DNA of 64,000 bases from an uncultured Pelagibacteraceae bacterium (GTDB lineage Bacteria; Pseudomonadota; Alphaproteobacteria; Pelagibacterales; Pelagibacteraceae): NCBI GenBank assembly GCA_902543575.1, contig CACBYV010000005.1:1-64000 (forward strand), read 5' to 3'. Within the stretch, counting starts at the first letter, position 1. Every line of letters starts with the position of its first letter. Below are positions 1 to 9,938 of this stretch, piece by piece. The translations under genes and the position numbers were made by a program. Under the pieces are notes generated by a model. The model did no database searches. It worked only from the letters and a program-made list of their open reading frames with translations, and was not told the DNA's origin.

Positions 1-129
1 TTCATCTAAAATATCTAGATTAGTAATTATCTCTCCATCAATTTTTAATTTAATTTTAATTTGTGAAGTAAAACCATCATTACTTCCAAATGAAAACAAA
101 AAAATAAAAATATAAAAAATTTTATACAT
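1..129 (-). CDS. surA: SurA periplasmic chaperone, N-terminal fragment (cut by window edge)
   Basis: Only the first 43 codons are inside the window; the reading frame is open through base 1. The translation begins MYKIFYIFIFLFSFG, a signal-peptide-like hydrophobic start, followed by a segment reading IKLKIDGEIITNLDI, which matches the beginning of the SurA N-terminal domain. SurA is a periplasmic peptidyl-prolyl isomerase and chaperone for outer-membrane proteins, LptD included. It starts 6 bases after the lptD stop on the same strand, the usual lptD-surA order of proteobacteria. The call rests on this short motif plus gene order. Confidence 0.75.
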   Translation of the reverse strand, partial: MYKIFYIFIFLFSFGSNDGFTSQIKIKLKIDGEIITNLDILDE

Positions 130-135
130 ATTTAA

Positions 136-2532
136 TTAATTACTAATTAAATTTCCTAAGTTTTGAACTCCTAATTCAGTAAACGGTATTATTTTAATTA
201 AGAAAGATAATGACTTATTAGGTTCCAAGCTACCATCTCTGTAAAAAGATTTGCTATAATTAAAGTTCAATGAAACACAATCTGTTTCATGAGTATACAT
301 TAAATTATAGTATTGAGTGAAATTATCACTTAAATCCTTTGATAATTCAAAAGTTAAGATATTTTCTTTATCATAAAAAAATTTATTTGTAGTTTTTACA
401 GTCTCAATATTTGGTAGATCATTGTGTTCAGCGTAATACGATATATTAGTTAAAAAATTATTTACATTTAAATCTAAACCTATTTGATCGCGGTTTGAAT
501 ATTTTAAATCTTTATCGTAAGAGAAATTATAAACAAAATTTAAATTTTCTGTTATGTTATAATTAAGTTCACCAAAAATATCAGATCTTTTTTCATTTAA
601 TTTTGACTTGCTTGGCATTCTGTAATCGGTGTCTGATTTTATAACGTTCGCTAATTTTATATCAAATATTTCAGGTCCATTATTTTTTATTCTTTTAAAT
701 TCTAAGCCTACACTTAAAGATTCTCCCCCTTCTACTTGTGAGTTTTCTCCTATACGATTAAAACCAAAAACACTGTTATAATTTAAAAATATATTCTTTG
801 ATGACAAATCACTGTTTCCATTAGGACTGTACCTAAAAGACATAGTTGGAGTCAGGTAGTTAGTAAATTTTTCCATTTTTTTTTGCAATGGATAGTTACT
901 ATCTACTTTAATAATGCCATATAAATTGTAATTTTGATCACCTTCAAAATTTTGAGAATTATTTGAATAATCGTTTGAATTTTTTAAAAGTAAATCAAAA
1001 TCTGAAATAAATCCTTTTTTATTTATAAATTCATTCGAAGAAAAAAGAAAATCATTTGTTAATAGACTTTCAGTGATATTCGTATTGTAATTTTTATTGT
1101 AACCATAAGAATTAAATGTAAACTTTCCTTTGTAGCCCTCTGGAATAATAATATTTTTTCGAAAATTAAAGTCTGGAAAAATATATTGATATCTATCATG
1201 ATAATTTCTAGATAAATCTTCGTAAACTTTAAATGAAGAATACAAACTAGAATCTTCAAATTCCCAATTTAAATCCAAATTTGAAACTAATACGCTGTCA
1301 CTATTAATTAATTGAGAATAATCCTTAAGCCTATGTGTTTTTAAATAATTATCACCTTTCACATCTTGAATATTTAATTCATATTTAGAATTACTTTTTA
1401 AACTTCCTTTTTGATTATAGAATAAATGTCCTTTTGTACCCGCATCTCCAACTAAAAAACTAAAATCACTTAAAATATTTGAGTTTTTTAATGCTTGTCT
1501 ATATTCATTTTGCATTAAAAAACTTTTGTCTGCATAATATCTTGGGGTAAAAGTCATATCCTTATCAACGTCTATTACTTTAAAATATGGGAAATTTATC
1601 TGTGTTCCAAGAGTATCAGAACTACCGTATGATGGAGTCAAAAAACCAGATTTTCTTTTTATAGTTGGATCTGGATGGCTGAAATATGGTGCAAATAATA
1701 CCTTGGTATCAAATAATTTTAACCAGGAGTTTCTGTACTCAAAAACTTTCTTAACTTTATTGTGCGTAAATTCATCAGAATTAAGTTCCCATCCTCTGCA
1801 TTTTTTGTTTTCAATATTACAAGTGCTAAATACAGCTTTATAGACTTTTAATTCCTTTTCACTTGAATAAGAGCTTCTACCTTTTAATATTGGATCATTA
1901 TTTCTATTACCAAAATAAGAGTCTTTAAATTCTACTTTAATTTCTTTTCCAGCAATTTCATTGGTTTTTAAATTTATAACCAGATCATCAAATATATAAG
2001 TGTTATCATATTTGTCTAAAATTAATGATTTTTTTGATTTAATTATTTCTTTATTTAAATCTAAATCATATTTTTCTTTAAGTTTAATTAGATTTCTTTC
2101 ATTATCCTCAACAATAGTCTCTTTCGTTCCATATATTTTCTGTAATAGTGAATTATATGATATATCTTCACTAGTTATGTCATATTTATCCTCAATATTT
2201 AGATTAGTTGGACCTTCGCTGAAAATAATTTTGTTATTTCTATTGTAACTTAACTTATTACTTTTAATGATGATATTATTTGTTTTGTCATAAAATAAAA
2301 CATTATCTTTAAATATTAATAACTTTTTTTTTTTATAATAATTAACTTCATCAGAAACTATATCTATATTATCAGATGGTATCTTAGTTTTAGAATTGAA
2401 ACCAACTATTAAGTTTCCATTTTCTTTAACTTCCATATTTTTTGCATCAAATTTTACTTCTTCAGAAAATAATAAATTTGAGAATAGAAAATAAGATATT
2501 ATTATATAAATTAATAATTTGTTAGTTTTCAT
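136..2532 (-). CDS. lptD: LPS-assembly outer-membrane protein LptD
   Basis: Predicted 798-residue outer-membrane barrel that, with LptE, inserts lipopolysaccharide into the outer leaflet. Residues 1-23 form a signal peptide. An N-terminal OstA-type beta-jellyroll follows (about residues 25-230, repeated short beta strands such as EVNYYKKKKLLIFKDNVLFY), then the large C-terminal LptD barrel domain containing LFAPYFSHPDPTIKRKSGFL, a strongly conserved LptD segment. Only three cysteines are visible: two close together in the N-terminal part (CNIENKKC) and one near the C terminus (ETDCVSL), the positions where LptD forms inter-domain disulfides. It overlaps the upstream lptG by 11 bases and precedes surA. 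Length is typical. LptE was not found in the window. Confidence 0.93.
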   Translation of the reverse strand: MKTNKLLIYIIISYFLFSNLLFSEEVKFDAKNMEVKENGNLIVGFNSKTKIPSDNIDIVSDEVNYYKKKKLLIFKDNVLFYDKTNNIIIKSNKLSYNRNNKIIFSEGPTNLNIEDKYDITSEDISYNSLLQKIYGTKETIVEDNERNLIKLKEKYDLDLNKEIIKSKKSLILDKYDNTYIFDDLVINLKTNEIAGKEIKVEFKDSYFGNRNNDPILKGRSSYSSEKELKVYKAVFSTCNIENKKCRGWELNSDEFTHNKVKKVFEYRNSWLKLFDTKVLFAPYFSHPDPTIKRKSGFLTPSYGSSDTLGTQINFPYFKVIDVDKDMTFTPRYYADKSFLMQNEYRQALKNSNILSDFSFLVGDAGTKGHLFYNQKGSLKSNSKYELNIQDVKGDNYLKTHRLKDYSQLINSDSVLVSNLDLNWEFEDSSLYSSFKVYEDLSRNYHDRYQYIFPDFNFRKNIIIPEGYKGKFTFNSYGYNKNYNTNITESLLTNDFLFSSNEFINKKGFISDFDLLLKNSNDYSNNSQNFEGDQNYNLYGIIKVDSNYPLQKKMEKFTNYLTPTMSFRYSPNGNSDLSSKNIFLNYNSVFGFNRIGENSQVEGGESLSVGLEFKRIKNNGPEIFDIKLANVIKSDTDYRMPSKSKLNEKRSDIFGELNYNITENLNFVYNFSYDKDLKYSNRDQIGLDLNVNNFLTNISYYAEHNDLPNIETVKTTNKFFYDKENILTFELSKDLSDNFTQYYNLMYTHETDCVSLNFNYSKSFYRDGSLEPNKSLSFLIKIIPFTELGVQNLGNLISN

Positions 2533-3604
2533 TTATTTTTAGCAATCCAATGTTACAAACTAAAAAAAGTATAAAAAGTGGAACCCATACTGATAAATAT
2601 ATTGGCAATACTCCACTTGTACCTAATAAACTTGAAAAATAATTTAAATAGTAAACTACTACAGACACAAATACTCCAAAAATAATAACAAAAAATTTTG
2701 ACTTAATGTGTTTTAATTTATTTATTATAATAAATCCCAAGATTGTCATTAAAATATAAAATATAGGCATGCTATAAACTTTATTCAAATGAATTTTGAT
2801 ATCAGTGTTTGAATATCCAATCTTTAAATAACTATTAGATAGTTTATGCAATTCATATATATTCAAAGCATTTAAATTTGAAAATAAATTTGAAATTATT
2901 TCTCCATTAAAAGACGAATTATGAACATAACTTTTAAGTTTTTTTGACTTTCCATCTTTGCTTAGAATTGACACATTTTCTAATTTCCAATTTTTCGAAA
3001 ATATATTTGCTGTTTCGGCAACAATTGTATTATTGCTTTCGTAGTATTTATTTGCTTCGTTAATAGTTAAATATTTTAATTTGTCCTTATTTAATTTTTC
3101 TGCGTGAATTATATAAAGTTTGTTGTCTATTTCCTCTTTAATCCAAAGTCCATTGTCATTTACAACAGCCAAATATTCATTTGAATTTGAAAATCTATTT
3201 TTGACGTCTAAATATTTGCTTTTTAAGTTTGAAGACAAGGTATAGTAAAAAATCAACAAAAATAAACCTAAAATACATGAGACGGACGTTAAAAAATAAA
3301 TAATATTAATATTGCTTATACCATTAGAGTTAAATATTTCTAATTCATGTTTTTCATTTAGTTCTAAATAAAAAAAAATAACCGTAACAAAAAATATAAA
3401 CGGCAAAATTTCAAAAATCAAAGAAGGAGCATTTAATATAGAAAGGTAAAAAACATAATAAATTTCAACATTGTGCTTTTCTGAAAATCTTATTTCTTCA
3501 AAAAAATTTATTAATATTACAATACAAAAAAAAACGAAACTTATTTTTATAAATTTATTTATAAATAAATTTCCTAAATATTTTTGATATTTTTTTAATG
3601 TCAT
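2522..3604 (-). CDS. lptG: LPS export ABC transporter permease LptG
   Basis: 360-residue YjgP/YjgQ-family permease, one of the two membrane subunits of the LptB2FG complex that extracts LPS from the inner membrane. There are membrane segments near residues 18-37, 50-75 and 95-120, then a long hydrophilic periplasmic beta domain (about 130-265) and three more hydrophobic helices to the C terminus, the standard LptF/G topology. It sits downstream of lptF (4-base overlap) and upstream of lptD (11-base overlap). LptG versus LptF is assigned from position next to lptD and from the shorter length; the two paralogues are hard to separate by eye. Confidence 0.88.
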   Translation of the reverse strand: MTLKKYQKYLGNLFINKFIKISFVFFCIVILINFFEEIRFSEKHNVEIYYVFYLSILNAPSLIFEILPFIFFVTVIFFYLELNEKHELEIFNSNGISNINIIYFLTSVSCILGLFLLIFYYTLSSNLKSKYLDVKNRFSNSNEYLAVVNDNGLWIKEEIDNKLYIIHAEKLNKDKLKYLTINEANKYYESNNTIVAETANIFSKNWKLENVSILSKDGKSKKLKSYVHNSSFNGEIISNLFSNLNALNIYELHKLSNSYLKIGYSNTDIKIHLNKVYSMPIFYILMTILGFIIINKLKHIKSKFFVIIFGVFVSVVVYYLNYFSSLLGTSGVLPIYLSVWVPLFILFLVCNIGLLKINEN

Positions 3605-4731
3605 AAATAACTAATTTTAAAATTCGACCTAAATGATATATAGAAGTAAAATAAAACTACTAATATTATCGGTAACAATAGAGAAAATATTTCAATCTCG
3701 ATATTATAATTGATTATTTTATAACTTAATCTTGAAATTATAATTATGCTAAAGCCTGATAAAAATATTAAAAATTTATAAAATTTTTCTAATTTAGTAA
3801 TTTTACATTTTAAAATTACTAGTGAGCTAACTAATGATAATATTATTATATACACTGGATTAATTACTCTTTTATATATCTCTTCATATACATCTTTCAT
3901 TAAAAAAGAATTGTAATCGCCACATCTCAGAGCAGTATTTTTTCTGTCTAATAAATTTTTATCTAAACATTTAATTAAAAATAAACTTTTAGCTTCACCT
4001 AGTTTAATTTTTTTTCTTGAATGAAAATTAATATCAGATAATTGATAGTTAGTTTCTTTAAAATTTAAATTAAAGTTTCCTGATTTATCAATGTTAATTA
4101 TCTTTCCATTATATAATTGAAAAATATATCCTTCATCTGTCTGAATTAGCTCTCCTTTTCTAGCAATAATTATTTTATTACCTTTATTTTTTAGTTTTTC
4201 TTTTATATAAATGCCTTCCAAAATTCCCTCATCATTATACTCCTCAACAAATATATTAAGTTTATCAGATACTCTGGAGAACTTTTTTTCTTGAATAAGT
4301 TTTGGAAAGAAATCTATAGAAGAATTTTTAAGATAAGTTTGTGAGAGATTTTGCGTGTAAGGTACTATGACTAAATTAAAAATTAACTGAATAAAAACAA
4401 AAAAAAAGGAAACTTTAAATATAAAGTTAATAAATGAAATTTTTTTTATACCATTAATCCAAAACACAAGAATTTCGTTATTTTCAATATATCTATTGAG
4501 GACTACAAACAAACTTAGGAAATAAGCAAAAATTATTAATTTAGAGAAGATTTTAGGTATACTTAATACTGTATATGTAAAATAAACTTTGAAAGAATGT
4601 CCCTGTTCTGTGACAATATCTAATAAATTTACACCCTGAATAACCCAAACTATTAATGTTATTGCCAAAGATGACAATAAAAAGAAAGTCAGTATGTCAA
4701 AATATAATTTACGAAATATTAATTTATTCAT
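3601..4731 (-). CDS. lptF: LPS export ABC transporter permease LptF
   Basis: 376-residue YjgP/YjgQ permease with the same layout as its neighbour LptG: two or three N-terminal membrane helices (about residues 15-35, 52-75, 98-122), a periplasmic domain, then three C-terminal helices. It is the first gene of the minus-strand lptF-lptG-lptD-surA run, so the promoter should lie in the 54-base AT-rich gap shared with the divergent pepA gene. The cytoplasmic ATPase LptB is not in this window and must be encoded elsewhere. Confidence 0.87.
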   Translation of the reverse strand: MNKLIFRKLYFDILTFFLLSSLAITLIVWVIQGVNLLDIVTEQGHSFKVYFTYTVLSIPKIFSKLIIFAYFLSLFVVLNRYIENNEILVFWINGIKKISFINFIFKVSFFFVFIQLIFNLVIVPYTQNLSQTYLKNSSIDFFPKLIQEKKFSRVSDKLNIFVEEYNDEGILEGIYIKEKLKNKGNKIIIARKGELIQTDEGYIFQLYNGKIINIDKSGNFNLNFKETNYQLSDINFHSRKKIKLGEAKSLFLIKCLDKNLLDRKNTALRCGDYNSFLMKDVYEEIYKRVINPVYIIILSLVSSLVILKCKITKLEKFYKFLIFLSGFSIIIISRLSYKIINYNIEIEIFSLLLPIILVVLFYFYISFRSNFKISYL

Positions 4732-4785
4732 TGAAATTAGTAATTTAATAAATATACAACAATATCTATTAAATATTTCAAAAAA

Positions 4786-6222
4786 ATGAAGCTAAAATTA
4801 GATTTTGTAAGTAAAGAGCCAAAACAAACCAAAGATAATGAGATTTTTTTGGTAAATGATAAATCATCCAAAAATAAATTGCTCAAATCAGTTTATAAAT
4901 CATTACTTGCCAATAAGTTATTTACAGAAAAGAAATTCCTTTTAAAAAACATAAATAATAAGAACTATATTTTTGTAAATTGTTTAAAATCTAAAACCTC
5001 ATTAGATTATGAAAAACTTGGGTCCCACTTATATATATTTTTAAAAAATAACAAAATCGATAAATCATTTTTAGTCTCAAATGCATCTTATCTTACTAAT
5101 GTACAATTTGAAAAATTTCTTCATGGAGCACAGCTTAAATCTTACCAATTCGATATCTATAAAACTGATAAATCAAAAAATGAAATTATTAATTTATATG
5201 TAGTTGGAATTAAATCTAAAAAATCAAATATATTAAGAAATAAACTAAATTCACTTCTACAGGGTATTTTTCTTACAAGAGATCTTGTGTCTGAGCCTGG
5301 AAACGTTCTTCATCCGGATGAATATGCAAGAAGAATAACTAAATTAAGAAAATTAGGATTAAAGGTTACTGTATATAATCAAAAAAAATTAAAAAAGATG
5401 GGCATGAATGCTTTGTTAGGTGTAGGCCAAGGAAGTGTTAGAGGATCATATTTGGTTACTATAGAATGGAATGGTGCAAAAAATAAATCAAAACCGTTAG
5501 CATTTGTTGGTAAAGGTGTATGTTTTGATACTGGTGGTTATTCATTAAAACCAGCTAAATTTATGGAAGATATGACATATGATATGGCAGGGTCAGCTAC
5601 AGTTGTCGGCTTAATGAAAACAATTGCTCTCAAAAAATCAAAAATTAATGTTGTTGGTGTTGTGGGACTTGTTGAAAATATGGTGAGTGGAAATGCTCAA
5701 AGACCTGGTGATATTGTCAAATCTTATAGTGGAAAAACTATTGAAGTTTTAAATACGGATGCCGAAGGCAGATTAGTTTTAGCTGATGCCTTAACATTTA
5801 CAGAGGAAAAATTTAAGCCTCAATTTATAGTTGACTTAGCAACATTAACTGGGGCAATAATTGTTTCTCTTGGTTCTGAGTATGCAGGTTTATTTTCAAA
5901 TAATGATAAATTATCTAAACAACTAATTGATGCAGGAGAAAGTGTTGAAGAAAAACTTTGGAGAATGCCTTTAAACGAAAATTTTGATAAATTAATAAAT
6001 TCTAAAAATGCTGATATGCAAAATATTAATTATATAGGGGGTGCAGGATCTACAACGGCAGCGCAATTTTTACAAAGGTTTATAATAAAAAAAACTCCTT
6101 GGGCTCACTTAGATATTGCGGGAATGGCATTTTCAAAATATGGAGGAGCACTAAATTCTGGTGGAGCAACTGGTTATGGAGTTAGATTGTTAAATAAATT
6201 AATCGAGGATAATTATGAGTAG
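4786..6222 (+). CDS. pepA: Leucyl aminopeptidase (M17 family)
   Basis: 478-residue cytosolic aminopeptidase that removes N-terminal residues from peptides using two metal ions. The N-terminal macro-like domain (about 1-155) is poorly conserved; the C-terminal peptidase domain is clear. The M17 signature NTDAEGRLVLADAL is near residue 324, and the metal/active-site segment VGKGVCFDTGGYSLK is near residue 240. The gene is divergent from lptF and overlaps the next gene ndk by 8 bases. Next to an outer-membrane biogenesis operon, pepA-lptF divergence is a common proteobacterial arrangement. Confidence 0.94.
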   Translation: MKLKLDFVSKEPKQTKDNEIFLVNDKSSKNKLLKSVYKSLLANKLFTEKKFLLKNINNKNYIFVNCLKSKTSLDYEKLGSHLYIFLKNNKIDKSFLVSNASYLTNVQFEKFLHGAQLKSYQFDIYKTDKSKNEIINLYVVGIKSKKSNILRNKLNSLLQGIFLTRDLVSEPGNVLHPDEYARRITKLRKLGLKVTVYNQKKLKKMGMNALLGVGQGSVRGSYLVTIEWNGAKNKSKPLAFVGKGVCFDTGGYSLKPAKFMEDMTYDMAGSATVVGLMKTIALKKSKINVVGVVGLVENMVSGNAQRPGDIVKSYSGKTIEVLNTDAEGRLVLADALTFTEEKFKPQFIVDLATLTGAIIVSLGSEYAGLFSNNDKLSKQLIDAGESVEEKLWRMPLNENFDKLINSKNADMQNINYIGGAGSTTAAQFLQRFIIKKTPWAHLDIAGMAFSKYGGALNSGGATGYGVRLLNKLIEDNYE

Positions 6223-6625
6223 TACAGAACAAACTCTTTCGATAATAAAACCAGATGCAGTAGAAAGAAATCTACAAGATCAAATTAAGCAAGAATTTAC
6301 AAACAAAGGGTTTAAAATAATAAAAGAAAAAAAAATTCATATTTCTAAAGAAGAAGCAGAAAGATTTTATAAAGTACACGAGTCCAAGCCATTTTATAAC
6401 GATTTGTGTGCATATTTATCATCAGGTCCAATTATTGTTATGAATTTGCAAAGAGAAAATGCTGTTATGGAAAATAGAAAGTTAATGGGAGCAACAAATC
6501 CAACCGATGCAGAGGAGGGCACTTTGAGGAAAAAATATGGTATTTCCATTGATAAAAATTCTGTTCATGGCTCAGACAGTCTTGAAAATGCAAAGATTGA
6601 ATTAGATTTTTTTTTTAACAACTAG
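6215..6625 (+). CDS. ndk: Nucleoside diphosphate kinase
   Basis: 136-residue NDK that transfers the gamma phosphate of ATP to nucleoside diphosphates through a phosphohistidine. The N-terminal segment EQTLSIIKPDAVERN is the family's first motif, and the active-site histidine lies in NSVHGSDS near residue 117. Length is normal. It overlaps pepA by 8 bases, suggesting coupled translation, and its 3' end overlaps the convergent purN gene by 11 bases, leaving no room for a conventional terminator. Confidence 0.95.
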   Translation: MSSTEQTLSIIKPDAVERNLQDQIKQEFTNKGFKIIKEKKIHISKEEAERFYKVHESKPFYNDLCAYLSSGPIIVMNLQRENAVMENRKLMGATNPTDAEEGTLRKKYGISIDKNSVHGSDSLENAKIELDFFFNN

Positions 6626-7193
6626 TTAATAATCTTATAATTGCTTTTGGGTATATTTCATGCTCAATTTTTAAAACTTTTTTTCCTAAACTTTTTTCAT
6701 TATCAGATTTCAGAATTTTCACTTTTTTTTGTAAAATAATTTTTCCTGAATCTAATTTATCATTAACAATATGAACTGTTGCTCCAGAGAATTTGTCTTT
6801 ATTATGAATTGCTCTTTTGTGTGTATTTAATCCTTTATACTTAGGTAGAAGAGAAGGGTGAATATTGAGTATTGTATTATTGAATTTTTTTATCAATTTA
6901 CCTGAAAGTATTTTCATAAATCCAGCTAAACAAATCAAATCAACATTATTTATCTTTAATAATTTTAACAAACGATCTTCAAAGCTTTTTCTATCTGAAT
7001 ATTTTATGACGATATTATTTATATTGGATTTATTTGCATAATTTAATCCTTTTGCACTAATATTATCAGAGATAACTAGAACAATTTTAATTAAAGATTT
7101 TTTCGTTTTTGAATATTTAATTAATGATCTTAGATTACTACCTCTACCACTAATCAATACTGCTGTATTTTTTTTACCAGATGATTTTTCCAC
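6615..7193 (-). CDS. purN: Phosphoribosylglycinamide formyltransferase
   Basis: 192-residue GAR transformylase, third step of de novo purine synthesis, using 10-formyltetrahydrofolate. The family glycine-rich start AVLISGRGSNLRSL is near residue 10. The catalytic Asn and His are in ILNIHPSLLPKYKG, and the catalytic Asp is in the VNDKLDSGKIILQ segment. It overlaps the upstream purM by 20 bases, forming the usual purM-purN pair. Its end overlaps the convergent ndk. The start gives the normal length for the family. Confidence 0.94.
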   Translation of the reverse strand: MEKSSGKKNTAVLISGRGSNLRSLIKYSKTKKSLIKIVLVISDNISAKGLNYANKSNINNIVIKYSDRKSFEDRLLKLLKINNVDLICLAGFMKILSGKLIKKFNNTILNIHPSLLPKYKGLNTHKRAIHNKDKFSGATVHIVNDKLDSGKIILQKKVKILKSDNEKSLGKKVLKIEHEIYPKAIIRLLTSC

Positions 7194-8196
7194 TCAACTT
7201 TACTTTTTTTGAATTTTTTATAATTTTCCCAATAACATATGGTTTATATTTTTTTGGAAAAAATTTAATTATTTTTTTGTAGTTTGAACGTTTTACTATT
7301 AAACAAAAACCTACCCCACAATTAAAAGTTTTTAGCATTTCTTGATCGCTAATACCTTGACTTTTTAGCCATCTAAATATTTTTAATGTTTTAATTTTTT
7401 CTAAATTTATTTCAGCACAATAATTATCTGGCATTATTCTTTTGATATTATCTTTTAAACCACCTCCTGTAATATTTGCACAAGCATTCAAATACTTTTT
7501 TTTAATTAATTTTAATACATGCATTACATATATTTTTGTAGGAACTAGTAATTCTTTTTTTAAAAATGAATTTTTTTTTATATTAATTTTCTTTTTTTTT
7601 ATAACATGTCTCACTAGGGAATATCCATTTGAGTGGAGACCACTGGAAGGTATTGCAAGTACTAAATCTTTTTCTTTTATTTTATTTAATAATATTTTAT
7701 CTTTATCTACTAGGCCTAAAGAAAATCCTGCAATATCAAATTTTCCTTTAGAATATGTTCCAGGCATTTCTGCAGTTTCTCCACCAACTAATTCACAATC
7801 AGCTAATTTGCAGCCTTTGATAATTCCGCCAATTATTTTTTTTAGTTTTACTGTATCTATTTTATCTACTGATATATAATCTAAAAAAAGCAAAGGTTTT
7901 GCTCCTTGAACTATAATGTCATTTACACACATAGCCACAAGATCCACACCAATTGTATCAAATTTATCTAATAGATTTGCAACCTCAATTTTTGTACCAA
8001 CTCCATCTGTACTAGTTACAAGATATGGATTCTTCAAATTACTTGGCAGTTTTGTAAGTGCTCCAAATCCTCCAATATTCTCAAAATAACCACTTTTTTT
8101 TGATTTTTTTGTACTTGAGGATATAAATTTAATAAATTTATCTGCTTTTTTTATGCTTACACCACTTTTCTCATATGTAAAATTTTTCAATCTCAT
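7174..8196 (-). CDS. purM: Phosphoribosylformylglycinamidine cyclo-ligase
   Basis: 340-residue AIR synthetase that closes the imidazole ring in purine synthesis. The AIRS/PurM N-terminal domain shows the segment VTSTDGVGTKIEVAN and the ATP/metal motif GGETAEMPGTYS; the C-terminal domain carries NITGGGLKDNIKRIMP. It is first in a two-gene purM-purN unit and is separated from the divergent DUF2066 gene by only 9 bases. Purine genes next to a DUF2066 gene and an hdaA-type gene are a recurrent alphaproteobacterial order. Confidence 0.95.
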   Translation of the reverse strand: MRLKNFTYEKSGVSIKKADKFIKFISSSTKKSKKSGYFENIGGFGALTKLPSNLKNPYLVTSTDGVGTKIEVANLLDKFDTIGVDLVAMCVNDIIVQGAKPLLFLDYISVDKIDTVKLKKIIGGIIKGCKLADCELVGGETAEMPGTYSKGKFDIAGFSLGLVDKDKILLNKIKEKDLVLAIPSSGLHSNGYSLVRHVIKKKKINIKKNSFLKKELLVPTKIYVMHVLKLIKKKYLNACANITGGGLKDNIKRIMPDNYCAEINLEKIKTLKIFRWLKSQGISDQEMLKTFNCGVGFCLIVKRSNYKKIIKFFPKKYKPYVIGKIIKNSKKVKLSGKIIW

Positions 8197-8205
8197 GTTT
8201 AAATT

Positions 8206-9282
8206 ATGTTTTTAATCAAAAATAAAATTAATATTTACTTATACTTTTTTTTTTTACTTTTCATTTTAGTTTTTATCAAGTTTTCCACAACTATAGTGCT
8301 TGCAGACAATTACACAGTTAAAAATATTAAAATTAAAGAACAATACGACATAAAATTTAATAAAGATAAAGTAATAAGTAAGGGATTCGAAAAAGGATTT
8401 AAAACGTTAATTTTTAGAATTGTAGAAAGTAAAGATAAAAATTTATTTAATGATGTGCCAATCAATAAAATTAGCTCATTGATTGATAATTTTTCTATAA
8501 CAAATGAAAAATTTGTAAACAATAATTATGAGGTAGATTTTCAGATTAAGTTTGACAAAAAAAAACTATTATCATTTATTAGAGGAAAAAATGTTATTTC
8601 TTCCGTTCCAAAAGATACAGATGTTCTTTTTATACCAATTTTAATTGATATACAAAGTAACGAAATTAAGTTTTTTGGTCAAAATTATTTTTATAACAAT
8701 TGGAACAATGTTAATAAAAATTATTTTTTATTAAATTATAATTTACCAGATGAAAATATTGAAAATTTTCGTCTTTTTCAAAAAATAAAAAATAATATTG
8801 AAAACAATGATTTATCTGAGATAACAACTAAGTATAACTTCGAAAATATTTTTATTGTAATGTTTTATAAAAATAAAAAAAATTTACAAATATTTTCTAA
8901 AATTAGTTTTTCAAATTCAAACTTCAAGTTAAATTTAAATCAAAAAAATATTAATTATGAAGATAATAAAATATTAGATCAAATTATTTTAAATTTAAAA
9001 AATTTATACGAAGACAAGTGGAAGTTAATTAATAAAATCAATACCTCAATTACAATTCCTATAAAAATTTCAATAAAAAATAGTAATTTCATTATTTCTG
9101 AAAAATTAGAAAATATATTAAATCAATCTGATTTTGTATATGAATATGAAATAGAAAAAATTAACAGTGAAGAAATTATATATAAAATAATTTACAATAA
9201 TAATCCTGAAAAATTTCTAAATACTTTAAAAGTAAATGACATAAATATAAATTCATCAAGTGATATTTGGAATATAAAATGA
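8206..9282 (+). CDS. DUF2066-like exported or membrane-anchored protein
   Basis: 358-residue protein of unknown function. Residues 8-32 form a single hydrophobic segment (signal peptide or anchor). The remainder is hydrophilic, asparagine- and lysine-rich, with a beta-rich pattern. The region around residues 50-135 (KGFEKGFKTLIFRIV followed by VNNNYEVDFQIKFDKKKL) resembles the DUF2066 family. Position supports this: between divergent purM and an hdaA-like gene. Its stop overlaps the start of the next gene as ATGA, so the two are probably co-translated. Function unknown; family assignment is moderate. Confidence 0.6.
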   Translation: MFLIKNKINIYLYFFFLLFILVFIKFSTTIVLADNYTVKNIKIKEQYDIKFNKDKVISKGFEKGFKTLIFRIVESKDKNLFNDVPINKISSLIDNFSITNEKFVNNNYEVDFQIKFDKKKLLSFIRGKNVISSVPKDTDVLFIPILIDIQSNEIKFFGQNYFYNNWNNVNKNYFLLNYNLPDENIENFRLFQKIKNNIENNDLSEITTKYNFENIFIVMFYKNKKNLQIFSKISFSNSNFKLNLNQKNINYEDNKILDQIILNLKNLYEDKWKLINKINTSITIPIKISIKNSNFIISEKLENILNQSDFVYEYEIEKINSEEIIYKIIYNNNPEKFLNTLKVNDININSSSDIWNIK

Positions 9283-9938
9283 GGGAATTAGATCAAAAAC
9301 TTTTAGACTTCGGAATTGATGAAAGTTTTGATGAAAATGATTATTATGTGTCTAAAAGCAATTATTTTGCAAAAAATATTATTGAGACTTGGCCTAAATG
9401 GGAAAAAAAAATTGTTAACTTAACTGGAGATAAATATTCTGGTAAAACACATCTATCAAATATATTTAAAAAAAAAAGTAACGCATTGTATTTATATAGC
9501 AAGAATATTGACAATAATATTTTAAAAAAAATTAAACTTTCAAACAATATAATAATTGAAGACTTAGATGAAAGTTTCGATGAAAAACTTCTTTATTCGT
9601 TATTTAACTTAGTTGAACAAGATAATAAATATTTGTTGATCTCTTCAAAAAAACCAATAGATACAATGAAATTTACACTTCCCGATTTATTATCAAGATT
9701 AAAAAACTGCATAATAGCTAAAATAGAGCAACCAGACGATGAGTTGATTTATGCAATAATTTTAAAAAGTTTCTCTGATAGGCAAATTAAGTTAGATAAC
9801 AAAATTATAGATTATATTATAAAAAGAATTGCTAGATCATATAGTAAAATGCACGAATTTATATATAAGATTGATCAATTGAGTTTAAAGAAAAAGAAAT
9901 CTATTAACTTTAAAATAATAAAAGAGATAATAAATTGA
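9279..9938 (+). CDS. hdaA: HdaA-like DnaA-family ATPase (regulator of DnaA)
   Basis: 219-residue DnaA-like AAA+ protein without the DnaA DNA-binding domain IV. The Walker A motif is GDKYSGKTHLSN (about residue 45) and the Walker B region is NIIIEDLDES (about residue 90). The length and the terminal helical lid match Hda/HdaA, which in alphaproteobacteria acts with the sliding clamp to promote ATP hydrolysis by DnaA after initiation. The ATG at 9279 is preferred over an in-frame TTG at 9267 because it overlaps the upstream stop as ATGA and directly precedes MRELDQKLLDFG. It overlaps aspS by 4 bases. Confidence 0.8.
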   Translation: MRELDQKLLDFGIDESFDENDYYVSKSNYFAKNIIETWPKWEKKIVNLTGDKYSGKTHLSNIFKKKSNALYLYSKNIDNNILKKIKLSNNIIIEDLDESFDEKLLYSLFNLVEQDNKYLLISSKKPIDTMKFTLPDLLSRLKNCIIAKIEQPDDELIYAIILKSFSDRQIKLDNKIIDYIIKRIARSYSKMHEFIYKIDQLSLKKKKSINFKIIKEIIN